Assembly: GCA_016223015.1 (NCBI GenBank)
Contig: JACRPV010000017.1
Coordinates: 1-54,996, forward strand
Source: Geobacter sp.
GTDB taxonomy: Bacteria > Desulfobacterota > Desulfuromonadia > Geobacterales > DSM-12255
Length of the DNA: 54,996 nucleotides
Direction of reading: 5' to 3'
The notes below the pieces were generated by a model that did no database searches, had not been told where the DNA came from, and saw only the letters and a program-made list of their open reading frames with translations. Positions 1-8,968 of this stretch are shown here, piece after piece. The first letter of the stretch is position 1, and the number at the start of each line of letters is the position of its first letter. The position numbers and the translations under genes are program-made.

Positions 1-285
1 ACCTGACGTATCGGTGTTATCCTGAGCGACAGTCAGTAACAGTTGAACGGGAACAAGGGCAAGTGTATATGGAAATATCTTGATGAATGAACGTGTGAAG
101 ACTTGCATTGTCGGTATGTGTTCAGTTATTGGATTTACCGCTTCAGCCCTATTGTCTTATCCCCTTCCAGGGAGGCAAGCAGATTAAGTCCTTTCTAGAT
201 GAGGCGGTATTTTTGTTTACTGCTGCTTAGCTTGTCGGGAATAATCATGCAATTACTAAAATGCTGAGGACTCAACAATGGTTAC
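1..285. other. No gene recognised at left edge
   Basis: I see no convincing reading frame, RNA or repeat here. The stretch lies downstream of the helicase gene that reads leftward and ends at 286. The conjugative element probably continues to the left of the window. Confidence 0.4.
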
Positions 286-2358
286 TCACATCCTCAAGTC
301 ATCCAAAAACTCCGATGGTACATCCCCGCTCGTCACCAGCAGATGATCCCGAGCACGGGTGCAGGCGACGTACAGCAGGTGCCGCTCGGTATCATAGACC
401 TCCTGAAGGTCAGCATCGTCAACGACTGTTTCGATACGTTCCTGAAGCGGTATGACTTCATCATCGCAGGCCATCACTACAACAACACGAAATTCCAGAC
501 CCTTGGCAAGATGCATGGTGCTGATAGATACCTGACCAACGGCTGTTTCTACGTGTTCATCAAGCACCTTGCCGACCAGCCCGGCTTTTTCCACGGCAGC
601 GCTAGCTCGGTCCAGTTCCGCTGCGGAGCGCACGAAAACGCCAATTTCGTGAGGATGTATCCCTTCACTTGTTCGGTCGGTAAGCCATTTCCCAACTGTT
701 TCGATTTCTTCTTCTGGCGTATGCAACGCTTCGACAGTTGGTGCAGGGCCGTTGAAGACTGACGTAGTTCCGCGTCTTTCTTCCGTATTACCGTCAACAT
801 CCGACAACTCAGGCCCCAACAGCCGATCGGACTGCATCCTGATCTGGTGTGAGGTCCGGTAATTGATCCGCAAGGTCCGGGCACGGCCGCGCACTTCAAC
901 CCCAAGCGCCTTCCAGGAAAAGGGCTGCTGGAAAATCCGCTGGCCAAGGTCGCCGGCAAAGAAGAGGCAATTGTGGTGTTCGGCACCCAGCGCAGCCAAG
1001 AAGCGTAACTGAGCAACGTTAATATCCTGAGCCTCATCCACTACGCAGAAGTCGAAGGGAGGATTCTTGCTCTCAACAAGACGGGTCGCCAACCGGCTGA
1101 AAATGTCGGCATGGGTAACCAGATTAGCGGATTTGAGCTTGGCCCGAACCTGCTCGAAGATCGACCAGAGCAGAAGCCGTTGCTGTTCCTGTAGCCGGGT
1201 TTTGCGCCCCAATCTGGCAACGTCGCGATACGACTCCCAGCTATCCAGTTGCCACGCATCAACAATCTGTTCCCATTCTGCAAGTAAAAAGCGCAGGCTG
1301 AATTTCTGTCCTTCGGCGTTACCGGCAGCCTCGGCAAGAAGCCGTTGCAGCTCTTCTCGGGAGACAATCTGTGGGCGGCCAAAATTCAACTCATAGAGTC
1401 GCTGGCCAATCGCATTCATGGCATGCACTTCCAGTCGTTCACCCAGACGGGGTTCATTGCTGAGCAGTCGCCGCATTTTTGTGCGTAATGCATTTGCCAG
1501 GGTATCGGAAAAAGTAGTGAGCAGTACGCGGGCATCAGGATTGGAGCGTGTCAGGAAAACTGCCCGATGCAGGGCAACGATGGTCTTACCCGTACCTGCT
1601 GAGCCTGAAACCCGTGCCGGGCCGCTATAGTCCCGCTCCACCAGTTGTCGCTGGGCCGGATGGAGAAAAACGGTCCACTTCTCCCAGGGAAAATCGAGCG
1701 CACGTTCCAGCTCTTCCACGTTGTTCATTACCCGGAAACGACGCTGGGCGTCAGGATGATCGAAGGGGCCACTGCCAACAGCCACCGGTTGTGGCTGCTG
1801 CGGAGTAACGCCAGTGGCTAAATCCAGTAATGCTTCAGCTGCCTCGCCGGGAAGATGCTCTGCCAGTATTAACAGGGTGTCTTCATTGGCCTGCCGTACG
1901 TCAGCCAGCCACTCTTCCGGCACACCGTAGCCGAGCAGGGTATCTGACGCGATATGGGCAAACAATGGCAGTTTAGGTTGGACCGGTTGCGGCGCTTCCA
2001 CATACCTGGGGATGGTGATTTCTTGCACCGTCTCCCGAATCTCTACTAACTGGGCCGCGCCGGTTCTAGGGTGAACCTCCAGCTTGCGTCGCACTGCCCA
2101 TTGGTAGGCTGGGTCATGGTGATCAACATAGCAAAGCAGCAGGCTTTCCGTCGTTTTATGAACTATTATCCGCAGGTCACTGCTGACCCTCACTGACCAG
2201 AAGTTCTTATCCCTGGCCTTGTCGAGTTTATGAAAGCTCATCCCAGGATTGGCCGGGTTCAGTTGCAGATCAAAGGCCGTGGTTTTCACGGCCTTTTGCT
2301 CTTCGCCGGTCAGTTTGGCGAGGCTGTCGGTAAATGTATCGGCAATGCGGAATTCCAT
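286..2358 (-). CDS. UvrD-like SF1 helicase with RelE-like N-terminal domain
   Basis: This is a superfamily 1A DNA helicase of about 690 residues. Visible motifs are Walker A GSAGTGKT (near residue 255), the DEAQD box, the motif IV-like NYRTSHQ, HLAKGLEF and the motif VI-like LYVACTRARDHL. The first 100 or so residues differ and resemble the RelE/ParE/HigB fold (FWSVRVSSDLRIIVHK, then YVDHHDPAYQWA). Two ATG codons stand in tandem; I took the second, which has AAGGA upstream. It lies 40 bp downstream of the TOPRIM-like gene on the same strand, so co-transcription is plausible. The pairing recalls GajB of Gabija, but that link is inferred. The helicase call is secure; the RelE-like call is fair. 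Confidence 0.85.
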   Translation of the reverse strand: MEFRIADTFTDSLAKLTGEEQKAVKTTAFDLQLNPANPGMSFHKLDKARDKNFWSVRVSSDLRIIVHKTTESLLLCYVDHHDPAYQWAVRRKLEVHPRTGAAQLVEIRETVQEITIPRYVEAPQPVQPKLPLFAHIASDTLLGYGVPEEWLADVRQANEDTLLILAEHLPGEAAEALLDLATGVTPQQPQPVAVGSGPFDHPDAQRRFRVMNNVEELERALDFPWEKWTVFLHPAQRQLVERDYSGPARVSGSAGTGKTIVALHRAVFLTRSNPDARVLLTTFSDTLANALRTKMRRLLSNEPRLGERLEVHAMNAIGQRLYELNFGRPQIVSREELQRLLAEAAGNAEGQKFSLRFLLAEWEQIVDAWQLDSWESYRDVARLGRKTRLQEQQRLLLWSIFEQVRAKLKSANLVTHADIFSRLATRLVESKNPPFDFCVVDEAQDINVAQLRFLAALGAEHHNCLFFAGDLGQRIFQQPFSWKALGVEVRGRARTLRINYRTSHQIRMQSDRLLGPELSDVDGNTEERRGTTSVFNGPAPTVEALHTPEEEIETVGKWLTDRTSEGIHPHEIGVFVRSAAELDRASAAVEKAGLVGKVLDEHVETAVGQVSISTMHLAKGLEFRVVVVMACDDEVIPLQERIETVVDDADLQEVYDTERHLLYVACTRARDHLLVTSGDVPSEFLDDLRM

Positions 2359-2400
2359 CATTCCATCCTTATCCGCGGTTTCTTTTATGAATTTAGGGCA

Positions 2401-3135
2401 TCAATGAGCAAGGGCATTGTCCAAGGCCCGATCAAGTTCAAAGCGAAAAGCATCAAAACTCGGCATACCAATACGACCGGGATCAATACGTCCTTCACGA
2501 ACCCACTCTGCAAGGTCTTCTGAAGACACTTGATCTCCTATAATTGCAGCAAGTTGCCTCTTTAATGAAATCGGGCTTGCATCGTTCCCCGATTCCTCTT
2601 CGAGGGCAGTACAGTGTGTATATGGATTATCCTTCAGAGCGCACATTAGCCATGCTTCTGATTTTGGTTTTGGCACCATCGGAGCGCCACGTTCAAACTC
2701 AGCATCCTTAAATCCATGAACAATGGAGTTAAACTTGTCTTTCCACAAACTGCGTGTAGACGAGTTGCTACCATCCGAATCCCGGAACAAAACGGTAACT
2801 ACTGGGCATTCACGTTCAGTTTCCAATTCCTTGGCCATAACTCCAAGTGCTTGAGCATTTTTTCTAAAGTAAATTGTATCCGTTTTAACTTTTTCACCAG
2901 GCAACCGTAGCGAACGAATTGCAGAGATACTTTTGCTTCTTACTGCCACTTCATGTTCACCAACAAACCGCACTGACCCATTATCAATAAGAGAGTAGTT
3001 AAGTTTTTGTTCTGCCAGTTGATCAATTATTACCGCCATTGGACCTGCTTTAAATTGAGCACCTTCACAGGGAGGGACTCCACCATAACAAGTTCCAATA
3101 TCACTTGGCCCTTCTCCACTCAGCAGCAACATCAT
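2401..3135 (-). CDS. TOPRIM-like protein (DUF4276/DUF4435 type)
   Basis: The protein has 244 residues. It opens with SGEGPSDIG, like the glutamate-bearing first motif of TOPRIM folds, and later has FRDSDGS, like the DxD metal-binding motif, followed by PKSEAWLM as in DUF4276-type proteins. Its start overlaps the end of the upstream ATPase gene by 4 bp (ATGA), so the two are translationally coupled. ATPase/TOPRIM pairs occur in anti-phage systems such as OLD, Gabija and PARIS, where the TOPRIM part is a nuclease or effector. A nuclease role here is inferred from the motifs and the pairing. The exact family is uncertain. Confidence 0.65.
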   Translation of the reverse strand: MMLLLSGEGPSDIGTCYGGVPPCEGAQFKAGPMAVIIDQLAEQKLNYSLIDNGSVRFVGEHEVAVRSKSISAIRSLRLPGEKVKTDTIYFRKNAQALGVMAKELETERECPVVTVLFRDSDGSNSSTRSLWKDKFNSIVHGFKDAEFERGAPMVPKPKSEAWLMCALKDNPYTHCTALEEESGNDASPISLKRQLAAIIGDQVSSEDLAEWVREGRIDPGRIGMPSFDAFRFELDRALDNALAH

Positions 3136-4292
3136 TGCTGGGCACCTTCTTGGCAGAGATCGCGCACAACGTCTTCCAGATAGGTATCAACAAAAACCTC
3201 GCCCGGACCAAGGGAGCTGAGTTTTTTGGAAGGTACTGGCAAATCAAAAAAGCGCCTAGCCTTGGTTGCCCCCCTGGAATCACGATAGAGAAGAATCACA
3301 GATTCCTTGGCAACTTCATCTGGTAAATAATTCAAAATCATCGGGCTATGAGTAGTAACAACCACTTGCTGCTCAATTGAAATTAGCGTACTCACCAGTT
3401 TGCCAATAAGTTCAGGATTAATGCCGTTTTCAATTTCGTCGAACAGAAGAAACTTATGCTCTGTCTGTGTCTGAGCTAGCAAGGTCAGAATACGCAGCAT
3501 TCCATCATTAATATGTCGGGCATCCGTCTCCAAGGGTCTTCTACTGCTATCGAGATAATCTTCCCGTACCAATAGTTTTTTCCAACCATAACGAAGTGAT
3601 TTAATGTCCCATTCATTCACATGTGGGTAAAACTCGTGTAGCTTTTCTAATAGATGTGCATTTTGTTCACCCTTGAATTGAGCAAGAAACGCTGATAATT
3701 TTTCACCGCCTCTCCCGACATCATCAGCACTTTTTGAACTTTGACGCATCAAATGAGGAGAAAGCATTTCCAGCGACTTCAGACTTTGCATAAATTTCTT
3801 TAAGGCTATCAGTGATTCATGATGATGTTCATGGAGTTTAAGTTGCGAGAGCACTGACCCTTGATAAGCAAAGTCAATGGATCCCTGCCTGCGTTCAGGT
3901 AAATACAGCTGCCCATCAGAAAGCTTGAGTACTGTTGTGCCACCTCCAATTTTTACCACTTCCGATGTACAGCGAAGTAAGTTAACATTGAATAGGCCAG
4001 CCCAATCAACTTGACCAACATTTGGAAGTTCAAGTACCACCCTAAAGGTTATCAGCTGCTTCTTTAATAGTTTGCTCGTCAGTTCGGCCTTTTTCCAGTC
4101 ACGTAGAGCAAGCCATTCCTTGGTTTGTCCCGTCATTAGCTGCCCGACAAAATCGAACGCCTGAAGCAGAGTCGATTTACCCGCACCATTTAGACCAATC
4201 AAGCAGGTAAATTTTGTAAGTTGCTGTGGTTCTGGTGGTAACGAGAAATCCACTAGTGACTTAAAATTATCAATATAAAACGACTTAATCAT
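3132..4292 (-). CDS. OLD-like AAA/ABC-class ATPase
   Basis: This 386-residue ATPase has Walker A GLNGAGKS near residue 35, Walker B LLFDEIENGI near residue 290, and the H-loop segment VVVTTHSPMI. The layout is that of AAA15/21 (OLD-family) ATPases without a fused TOPRIM domain; that domain is probably supplied by the next gene, which overlaps by 4 bp. The start is ATG with GAGGTGAC just upstream. A gap of about 175 bp, AT-rich and without a gene, separates it from the ABC-3C operon and could hold its own promoter. In related systems such ATPases sense phage activity and regulate the nuclease partner; that role here is inferred. Confidence 0.8.
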   Translation of the reverse strand: MIKSFYIDNFKSLVDFSLPPEPQQLTKFTCLIGLNGAGKSTLLQAFDFVGQLMTGQTKEWLALRDWKKAELTSKLLKKQLITFRVVLELPNVGQVDWAGLFNVNLLRCTSEVVKIGGGTTVLKLSDGQLYLPERRQGSIDFAYQGSVLSQLKLHEHHHESLIALKKFMQSLKSLEMLSPHLMRQSSKSADDVGRGGEKLSAFLAQFKGEQNAHLLEKLHEFYPHVNEWDIKSLRYGWKKLLVREDYLDSSRRPLETDARHINDGMLRILTLLAQTQTEHKFLLFDEIENGINPELIGKLVSTLISIEQQVVVTTHSPMILNYLPDEVAKESVILLYRDSRGATKARRFFDLPVPSKKLSSLGPGEVFVDTYLEDVVRDLCQEGAQQ

Positions 4293-4468
4293 GCGTCACC
4301 TCAATTGGAAGAGTTTTGCATATGCATAACTTTCAGTTTCAATAAAGCTTCCCTAACTAATTTCCTTCAGTAGTAGCTGAACATTTCAATCAGTTTTACC
4401 ATATTCAGTTAAATTTATCGGCTTTTCAAAGTCGTCAACCATCACGCGACAAACTAACTTCCCAATTA

Positions 4469-6331
4469 TTAATCCTTATCGACATACTCTTCGATTAACG
4501 GGATAAAGCCTCGCCTACCGTGGTTTGCCCCCGTGAACCTAATTACATTTGTTGACTCGCCTATGTCGATAGGAGGGTCTTCATTTTCGAAAATGATTAC
4601 TTGGGCAAGCGGAAATTCCTTGGCTACCGACCGATAAAAAGCATCCTTAACATCCCGGCTGAATTCGCCTTCATCAGTATCAGGTTCCCTGTAAACAACC
4701 AAAGGAGAGTCGATTACAACTAGGCCCGGATGAGGCAATGATTCAATAAGGCATAACCGCATCAACGCGAGATTAAATGCGGCGTGAGCTATTGCGCGCA
4801 CCCCCTTCCCATGACTGGTACGGTCGCGGCCAGAAATCACTATATCTTGGTCTTCTTCACCGAATGTAACGCGACCGAGACCTGGAAATTGCCAATCTTT
4901 GAGCAAATATTCAATCTGTTGACAAAATGCTTCCGCCTCATCCGCTCCGACTTTTGTCGAGGTGCCCCCGGAGGGTTTTTCTGGCTTCATATTCGTTATT
5001 TCACGCAACAATATCGTAAGTTCATCTACTCGGCTCTGGATTTCAAGAGCACGTTTGTAGAGGTCTCTTTCTACTTGGCTGTCTCTCAACTTCTGCAAAG
5101 CTGCATTTACCCTCGGCTTGATCTGATCAGCCAGCTCAGTTGCTATGGTATTCAGTTCAGTCTGTTTCCTCTCGCAATCTGCTACAAGTCGAACAATCTC
5201 TGCATCATTTGATTCCCGTGTGGACTGCAGATCGGTTAGCAATATTTTGATTTTGTTTGCCTCAGCAAGAGACGCAGACGCCACATCATCTGGGGCAGCT
5301 TCTGGTCTTTGATGCGTGTGTACATGATACTCGGCTAAGGAACCACAAACCGGACAGCGTTCTTCCTTCATTTGGCCAAGCCGAACGCCAGCCTCTGCAA
5401 TTGTTTCCAGTCGTCGTAGATCGGAAACATACTGCTGCTGTAGAAGCTCAAATCTTTTCTGTAACTCGGTCAACACATCCTTTCGTGATTCCAATTGTCG
5501 CAGGTGTGTCCAAGCAGATCGTCGACGTTCTTCAATTATTGAAACGGTCTTTTGCTCGACTGCAAGTTCAGCTGACGCTAACGAAAACAAGGCGTCAACA
5601 CGAGCAAGATTTTGTCTCCACTCGGTCACACTGCCGTCAAGATTGAGCTCAACTGACCGCTGCCTAGCTCGATCTAGCAGTACCTCAATTACCTCAGCTT
5701 TGCCCTGTTGTTTCCCTCGGGTAATTTTGATGTCTTCCTTTGCAACGACGCTAGCGTCATCAACTCCAGACAATAATAGACGGAGAACAGAACTTTCTAC
5801 GGGTCGTGTAGAATAGCCACCTCGTAGAGAGTAAATCGGCGACAGCTCCCGAATGATGGTCTCTTCATTTACGAGGATCAGACGAGCAACGTCGCGAAAA
5901 CTGAGTGACCGGGTGGTTCCACGGCTGTTGGTGCGTATCTTTTTCCCTACCAGCCCTGATAACGTCAAAAGAAAGTTTGAGACAGTGCTTTCGTCTCCAT
6001 CTCGATGCTTTATCCCGAGAGTCAATCTTTCACCACTTTTTCGATATAGATTTACATCTCCACCCCTAATACCGCGCTCCAGGATGATTTCATCAGCCTC
6101 ATCTGGCGTGCGAAGACCGATCTGAAGTAAATCGTAGGGTTCTGCTTCAGGTATGGATTTTGGTGATGTGCTCGCACCAAACATGAAGTCGATGCACTGT
6201 ACAATAAAGGTCTTTCCAGTATCAGATGGGCCAGACACTACATTGAGTCCCGTCTTGAAACAAACCTCCGCCTTTGGCACGCCAATGCCAGAGAGTGTCA
6301 AACGCGTGATATGAAAACCACTTCCTGTCAT
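4469..6331 (-). CDS. ABC-3C system SMC/Rad50-like ATPase
   Basis: This 620-residue protein resembles Rad50/SMC ATPases. It has Walker A GPSDTGKT near residue 35, long coiled-coil-like segments, a zinc-hook-like CPVCGS followed by HVHTH near residue 325, and a Walker B-like VVIDSPLVVY near residue 540. It follows the middle-component gene with a 4-bp overlap, and a nuclease-like gene lies before that. This order matches the ABC-three-component conflict systems described by Aravind and colleagues, in which the ATPase is thought to sense invading nucleic acid and license the effector. The start ATG follows CAGGAGGG. Confidence 0.8.
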   Translation of the reverse strand: MTGSGFHITRLTLSGIGVPKAEVCFKTGLNVVSGPSDTGKTFIVQCIDFMFGASTSPKSIPEAEPYDLLQIGLRTPDEADEIILERGIRGGDVNLYRKSGERLTLGIKHRDGDESTVSNFLLTLSGLVGKKIRTNSRGTTRSLSFRDVARLILVNEETIIRELSPIYSLRGGYSTRPVESSVLRLLLSGVDDASVVAKEDIKITRGKQQGKAEVIEVLLDRARQRSVELNLDGSVTEWRQNLARVDALFSLASAELAVEQKTVSIIEERRRSAWTHLRQLESRKDVLTELQKRFELLQQQYVSDLRRLETIAEAGVRLGQMKEERCPVCGSLAEYHVHTHQRPEAAPDDVASASLAEANKIKILLTDLQSTRESNDAEIVRLVADCERKQTELNTIATELADQIKPRVNAALQKLRDSQVERDLYKRALEIQSRVDELTILLREITNMKPEKPSGGTSTKVGADEAEAFCQQIEYLLKDWQFPGLGRVTFGEEDQDIVISGRDRTSHGKGVRAIAHAAFNLALMRLCLIESLPHPGLVVIDSPLVVYREPDTDEGEFSRDVKDAFYRSVAKEFPLAQVIIFENEDPPIDIGESTNVIRFTGANHGRRGFIPLIEEYVDKD

Positions 6332-6837
6332 GAACCCTCCTGAATATGCAGTACTGATTCCATCGCAAACTCAGCGCCCCATTCGCCAATGTGCCTGTCC
6401 GCCAACTGGTTCATTTCGTCGTCGGCCAGTGCGCCAAGTTCAGTAATCAGCCATGATGCCCTATCTCGGAGATGTTCCAAGTACTCAGAATCCAGCGCAT
6501 CAAGGAAAGCTGCTGATCGGTCGGTGGCAGCGAAATACACCCCTTGGTCTGTGTATCTACGTTCAAGAAGCCCCCGACTTTGGTATAGAAGCAACCCTTC
6601 CTCCAAAACACTACGCCGAACCAATAACTCGCCGCCCCGGTGTGGTGTCTGCGGATGAAGGCCCACAGGACCGCCAGGAATATCGTCTGAATGCACAACC
6701 AGGTAGTCAAAAACAACAAGCCGTTGCAGCGAATACCCGGCAGGAAAAGACTCGTTCAAAATAGCCAAAGCACGAAGCCCAATTTCAACAGGTCCATTGA
6801 ACGGGGTGCTGACACTCACTTGCTCGGCACTCGTCAT
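6328..6837 (-). CDS. ABC-3C middle component (MC2-like)
   Basis: The protein has about 169 residues with the pattern of the ABC-3C middle component 2 family: FNGPVEIGLRAL, then RLVVFDYLVVHSDD, LHPQTPHRGGELLVRR and a winged-helix-like stretch ending GLLERRY. No catalytic motif is seen; the family is thought to couple the ATPase to the effector. I chose the ATG at 6837, which overlaps the upstream nuclease gene by 4 bp, over a GTG nine bases earlier. It overlaps the ATPase gene by 4 bp as well. Assignment is from remembered family pattern and context, so moderately high. Confidence 0.7.
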   Translation of the reverse strand: MTSAEQVSVSTPFNGPVEIGLRALAILNESFPAGYSLQRLVVFDYLVVHSDDIPGGPVGLHPQTPHRGGELLVRRSVLEEGLLLYQSRGLLERRYTDQGVYFAATDRSAAFLDALDSEYLEHLRDRASWLITELGALADDEMNQLADRHIGEWGAEFAMESVLHIQEGS

Positions 6838-7910
6838 TTCACCCACCTGACCTTCTTGTCATTTGCCAGCTGATGGCAGATACCTCCTCGATCAAGCACT
6901 GACAGTCTGGTGTTGAGCGCATGACCGGACAATTGAAGAGTCTTAGCCGTCTTAACGACTGCCATTACGCGGCGAAACCCATCCTCATGGGCTCCACGGA
7001 TCTCATCCTTGATACCACTGTGGACTTCTCCTTGAAGGATCTCAAATTCCCCTGGCGGCAATGTGTCACGCGAGAACACCCGCAGCGCTTCGGCGCTATA
7101 GAACTCAAGACGAGAGTCATCAAAATGCTCACGAACGTCAGGTTCTCCTGAAATGTCCCCAACTGCTGTAACATCCCGTTTCAAATGGTCGGCATATGCG
7201 TCAAGCAATTCACGGACGTAATTTGCCTCATAATCTGCAACAACTGCTGGCGGATGTTCAAATGATGATCTTACTGGAAGGCCACCTCCAAATCGTGCAA
7301 CATGCCAACGGGTCTTTGCGTGCTGTTCGATCAGCCTTAGCGGTGGGATCGCCTGAAAGATTGAAAAATCGAGGCTATTGATATACATCTTTAGTTGATC
7401 ATCCAATTCTACCGCTCCAGTTGAGCTTATACCGTTGCGGCAATACTTTTCCCAATTATCGAAGAGACCAGATCGAAGTTTGTCTGGTTTCTTTAAAAGA
7501 TTGGAGAGTCTGGTTCCGGCACCTTGTTGTGCAACGAAGTAGAAACGTCGAGGGTAGCTATAGTCCTTTCGATATGTGTAATAAACAAGCTTGCCAAGCT
7601 CTACCCATATGTCAGTCGGTGTTAAGCCATCTTTATAGTGCTTGCATTGATAGTTGTCCCAAACACTGCTGTCATTTTTGTCGTATGCAATAATGTCCCG
7701 CCCCATGTCTCCTGCGCCACCGCACCGTTCAACGAGGCCATAGTCATCGGTAAGCGAATGAGCCCATTCGAGAACAAATTCTTCCCATTGCCTGTCACTG
7801 AAGATCCGGATGCGCTCTATTGCCGGAATAGGGAGTCCCGTTACCACAAAATCTGCTGGCACTCCTGTTGGTGATGAAGGCTCTGTCAGCGGTCCTGTTT
7901 TGGTCGTCAT
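6834..7910 (-). CDS. ABC-3C effector with restriction-endonuclease-like domain
   Basis: This 358-residue protein begins with a probable PD-(D/E)XK nuclease fold of the Mrr or dsDNase type: WEEFVLEWAHSL, then GAGDMGRDIIAY and the QCKHYKD motif around residues 45-95. The rest (about 200-358) would be the C-terminal domain shared by ABC-3C effectors that contacts the middle component. It is first of three tightly overlapping genes, so the expected output is DNA cleavage controlled by the ATPase. ATG start with GGAGAATC about 8 bases upstream. The nuclease call is based on motif shape; catalysis is inferred. Confidence 0.7.
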   Translation of the reverse strand: MTTKTGPLTEPSSPTGVPADFVVTGLPIPAIERIRIFSDRQWEEFVLEWAHSLTDDYGLVERCGGAGDMGRDIIAYDKNDSSVWDNYQCKHYKDGLTPTDIWVELGKLVYYTYRKDYSYPRRFYFVAQQGAGTRLSNLLKKPDKLRSGLFDNWEKYCRNGISSTGAVELDDQLKMYINSLDFSIFQAIPPLRLIEQHAKTRWHVARFGGGLPVRSSFEHPPAVVADYEANYVRELLDAYADHLKRDVTAVGDISGEPDVREHFDDSRLEFYSAEALRVFSRDTLPPGEFEILQGEVHSGIKDEIRGAHEDGFRRVMAVVKTAKTLQLSGHALNTRLSVLDRGGICHQLANDKKVRWVK

Positions 7911-7966
7911 GACATTGATTCTCCAGCGAGAGAGTTATTAGCTACATTTGGCGCCGAATCACCTCA

Positions 7967-8968
7967 TCAAACAAGTACACGCTTTCGATCCAATCCGAAG
8001 AAATCGGCAAGGACACCAAGCAATGACTGAACTGTTGAGGGCAAGGATGAAGGCATCGGCACTTCTATTCTGAACGCCGCAGCTTCAAGTTCGCGGGCTG
8101 TCTCAAAGAGCCCGCTCTGGGTTGCGGACTTCGAGAAGTACTCTTGCTGGCTGAGTTCGTGTTCTATAGTATCTGCGAGTCCGGGTTGTGAGACAACGCT
8201 ACCCACCAATGCAGCGGCCATTCGCCCAACCTTTTCTGTGAATGCTTTTCCTGCAACACCATATCTAAAGCCGCTGTCAAGAAGCACTCGTCGCTGTTCC
8301 TGTTCAATCGCTACATGCTCTCTCAAGATGAAATCGACTGAGACAAGGAAGTATGCACCTGTTACGTATACCATCCTCCAAGCAGGTGCAGGATTTGACA
8401 ACGATTCTTGTAATTGACCTAGGAAATACCCTATATCGTCAAGCCAAGCATTGCAGCCATCGAATGTAAGCGAGTCAAGAACACGTGATTTATTAGCTTC
8501 ATAACGTCCTCTCCAGTCGCCACCTAACTTACCTAAAGATGCTTGATCAAGCTGACTCAGAAGTTGCTCTTCAGAAATTCTCTGTAAATGGCTCCTGCTG
8601 CTGTGCGTAAGCCGGCTGAGAAATCTACCATCAAGCACCTTCACTTGATGCTGTAGACCAAACTCTCGTACGTCGGGTCTAACGTCAGTTGTAGCGACAA
8701 TACATCCATCAAGGTTTAATACTGATTGAAGTCCCTTTGCCCAAAATATTCTTTCCAATGCCTGTGGCGTTTTCTTGTTCTTGATGTCAACATTCAATCT
8801 CTCACGACTTAGGGCTGAGCTCCTCCCATAGAGCCACAAATCAATATCTGTCACATCGAATCGATTGAATCTGAATTTACTCCCTCTAATTACGAAGTAA
8901 CCAATACTCAGGAAATAGTTTCTGAGTGCCTCCTCAGCAGCAGGCCCCTTTAAGAGTTGTTCGCTCAT
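7967..8968 (-). CDS. Unrecognised protein with nuclease-like N-terminus
   Basis: I do not recognise the family of this 333-residue protein. Its first 130 residues look like a PD-(D/E)XK nuclease or Holliday-junction-resolvase fold: an N-terminal helix (AEEALRNYFLSIGY), then VTDIDLWLYG and NVDIKNKKTPQ, giving D...DxK, then a helix with RIFWAKGLQ. The rest is mostly helical, with no further motif seen. It starts inside the end of the upstream 417-residue gene (4-bp ATGA overlap), so the two are coupled. Position between a restriction system and an ABC-3C system suggests defence, by inference only. An alternative is an accessory subunit of the ABC-3C operon, 56 bp downstream. Confidence 0.6.
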   Translation of the reverse strand: MSEQLLKGPAAEEALRNYFLSIGYFVIRGSKFRFNRFDVTDIDLWLYGRSSALSRERLNVDIKNKKTPQALERIFWAKGLQSVLNLDGCIVATTDVRPDVREFGLQHQVKVLDGRFLSRLTHSSRSHLQRISEEQLLSQLDQASLGKLGGDWRGRYEANKSRVLDSLTFDGCNAWLDDIGYFLGQLQESLSNPAPAWRMVYVTGAYFLVSVDFILREHVAIEQEQRRVLLDSGFRYGVAGKAFTEKVGRMAAALVGSVVSQPGLADTIEHELSQQEYFSKSATQSGLFETARELEAAAFRIEVPMPSSLPSTVQSLLGVLADFFGLDRKRVLV

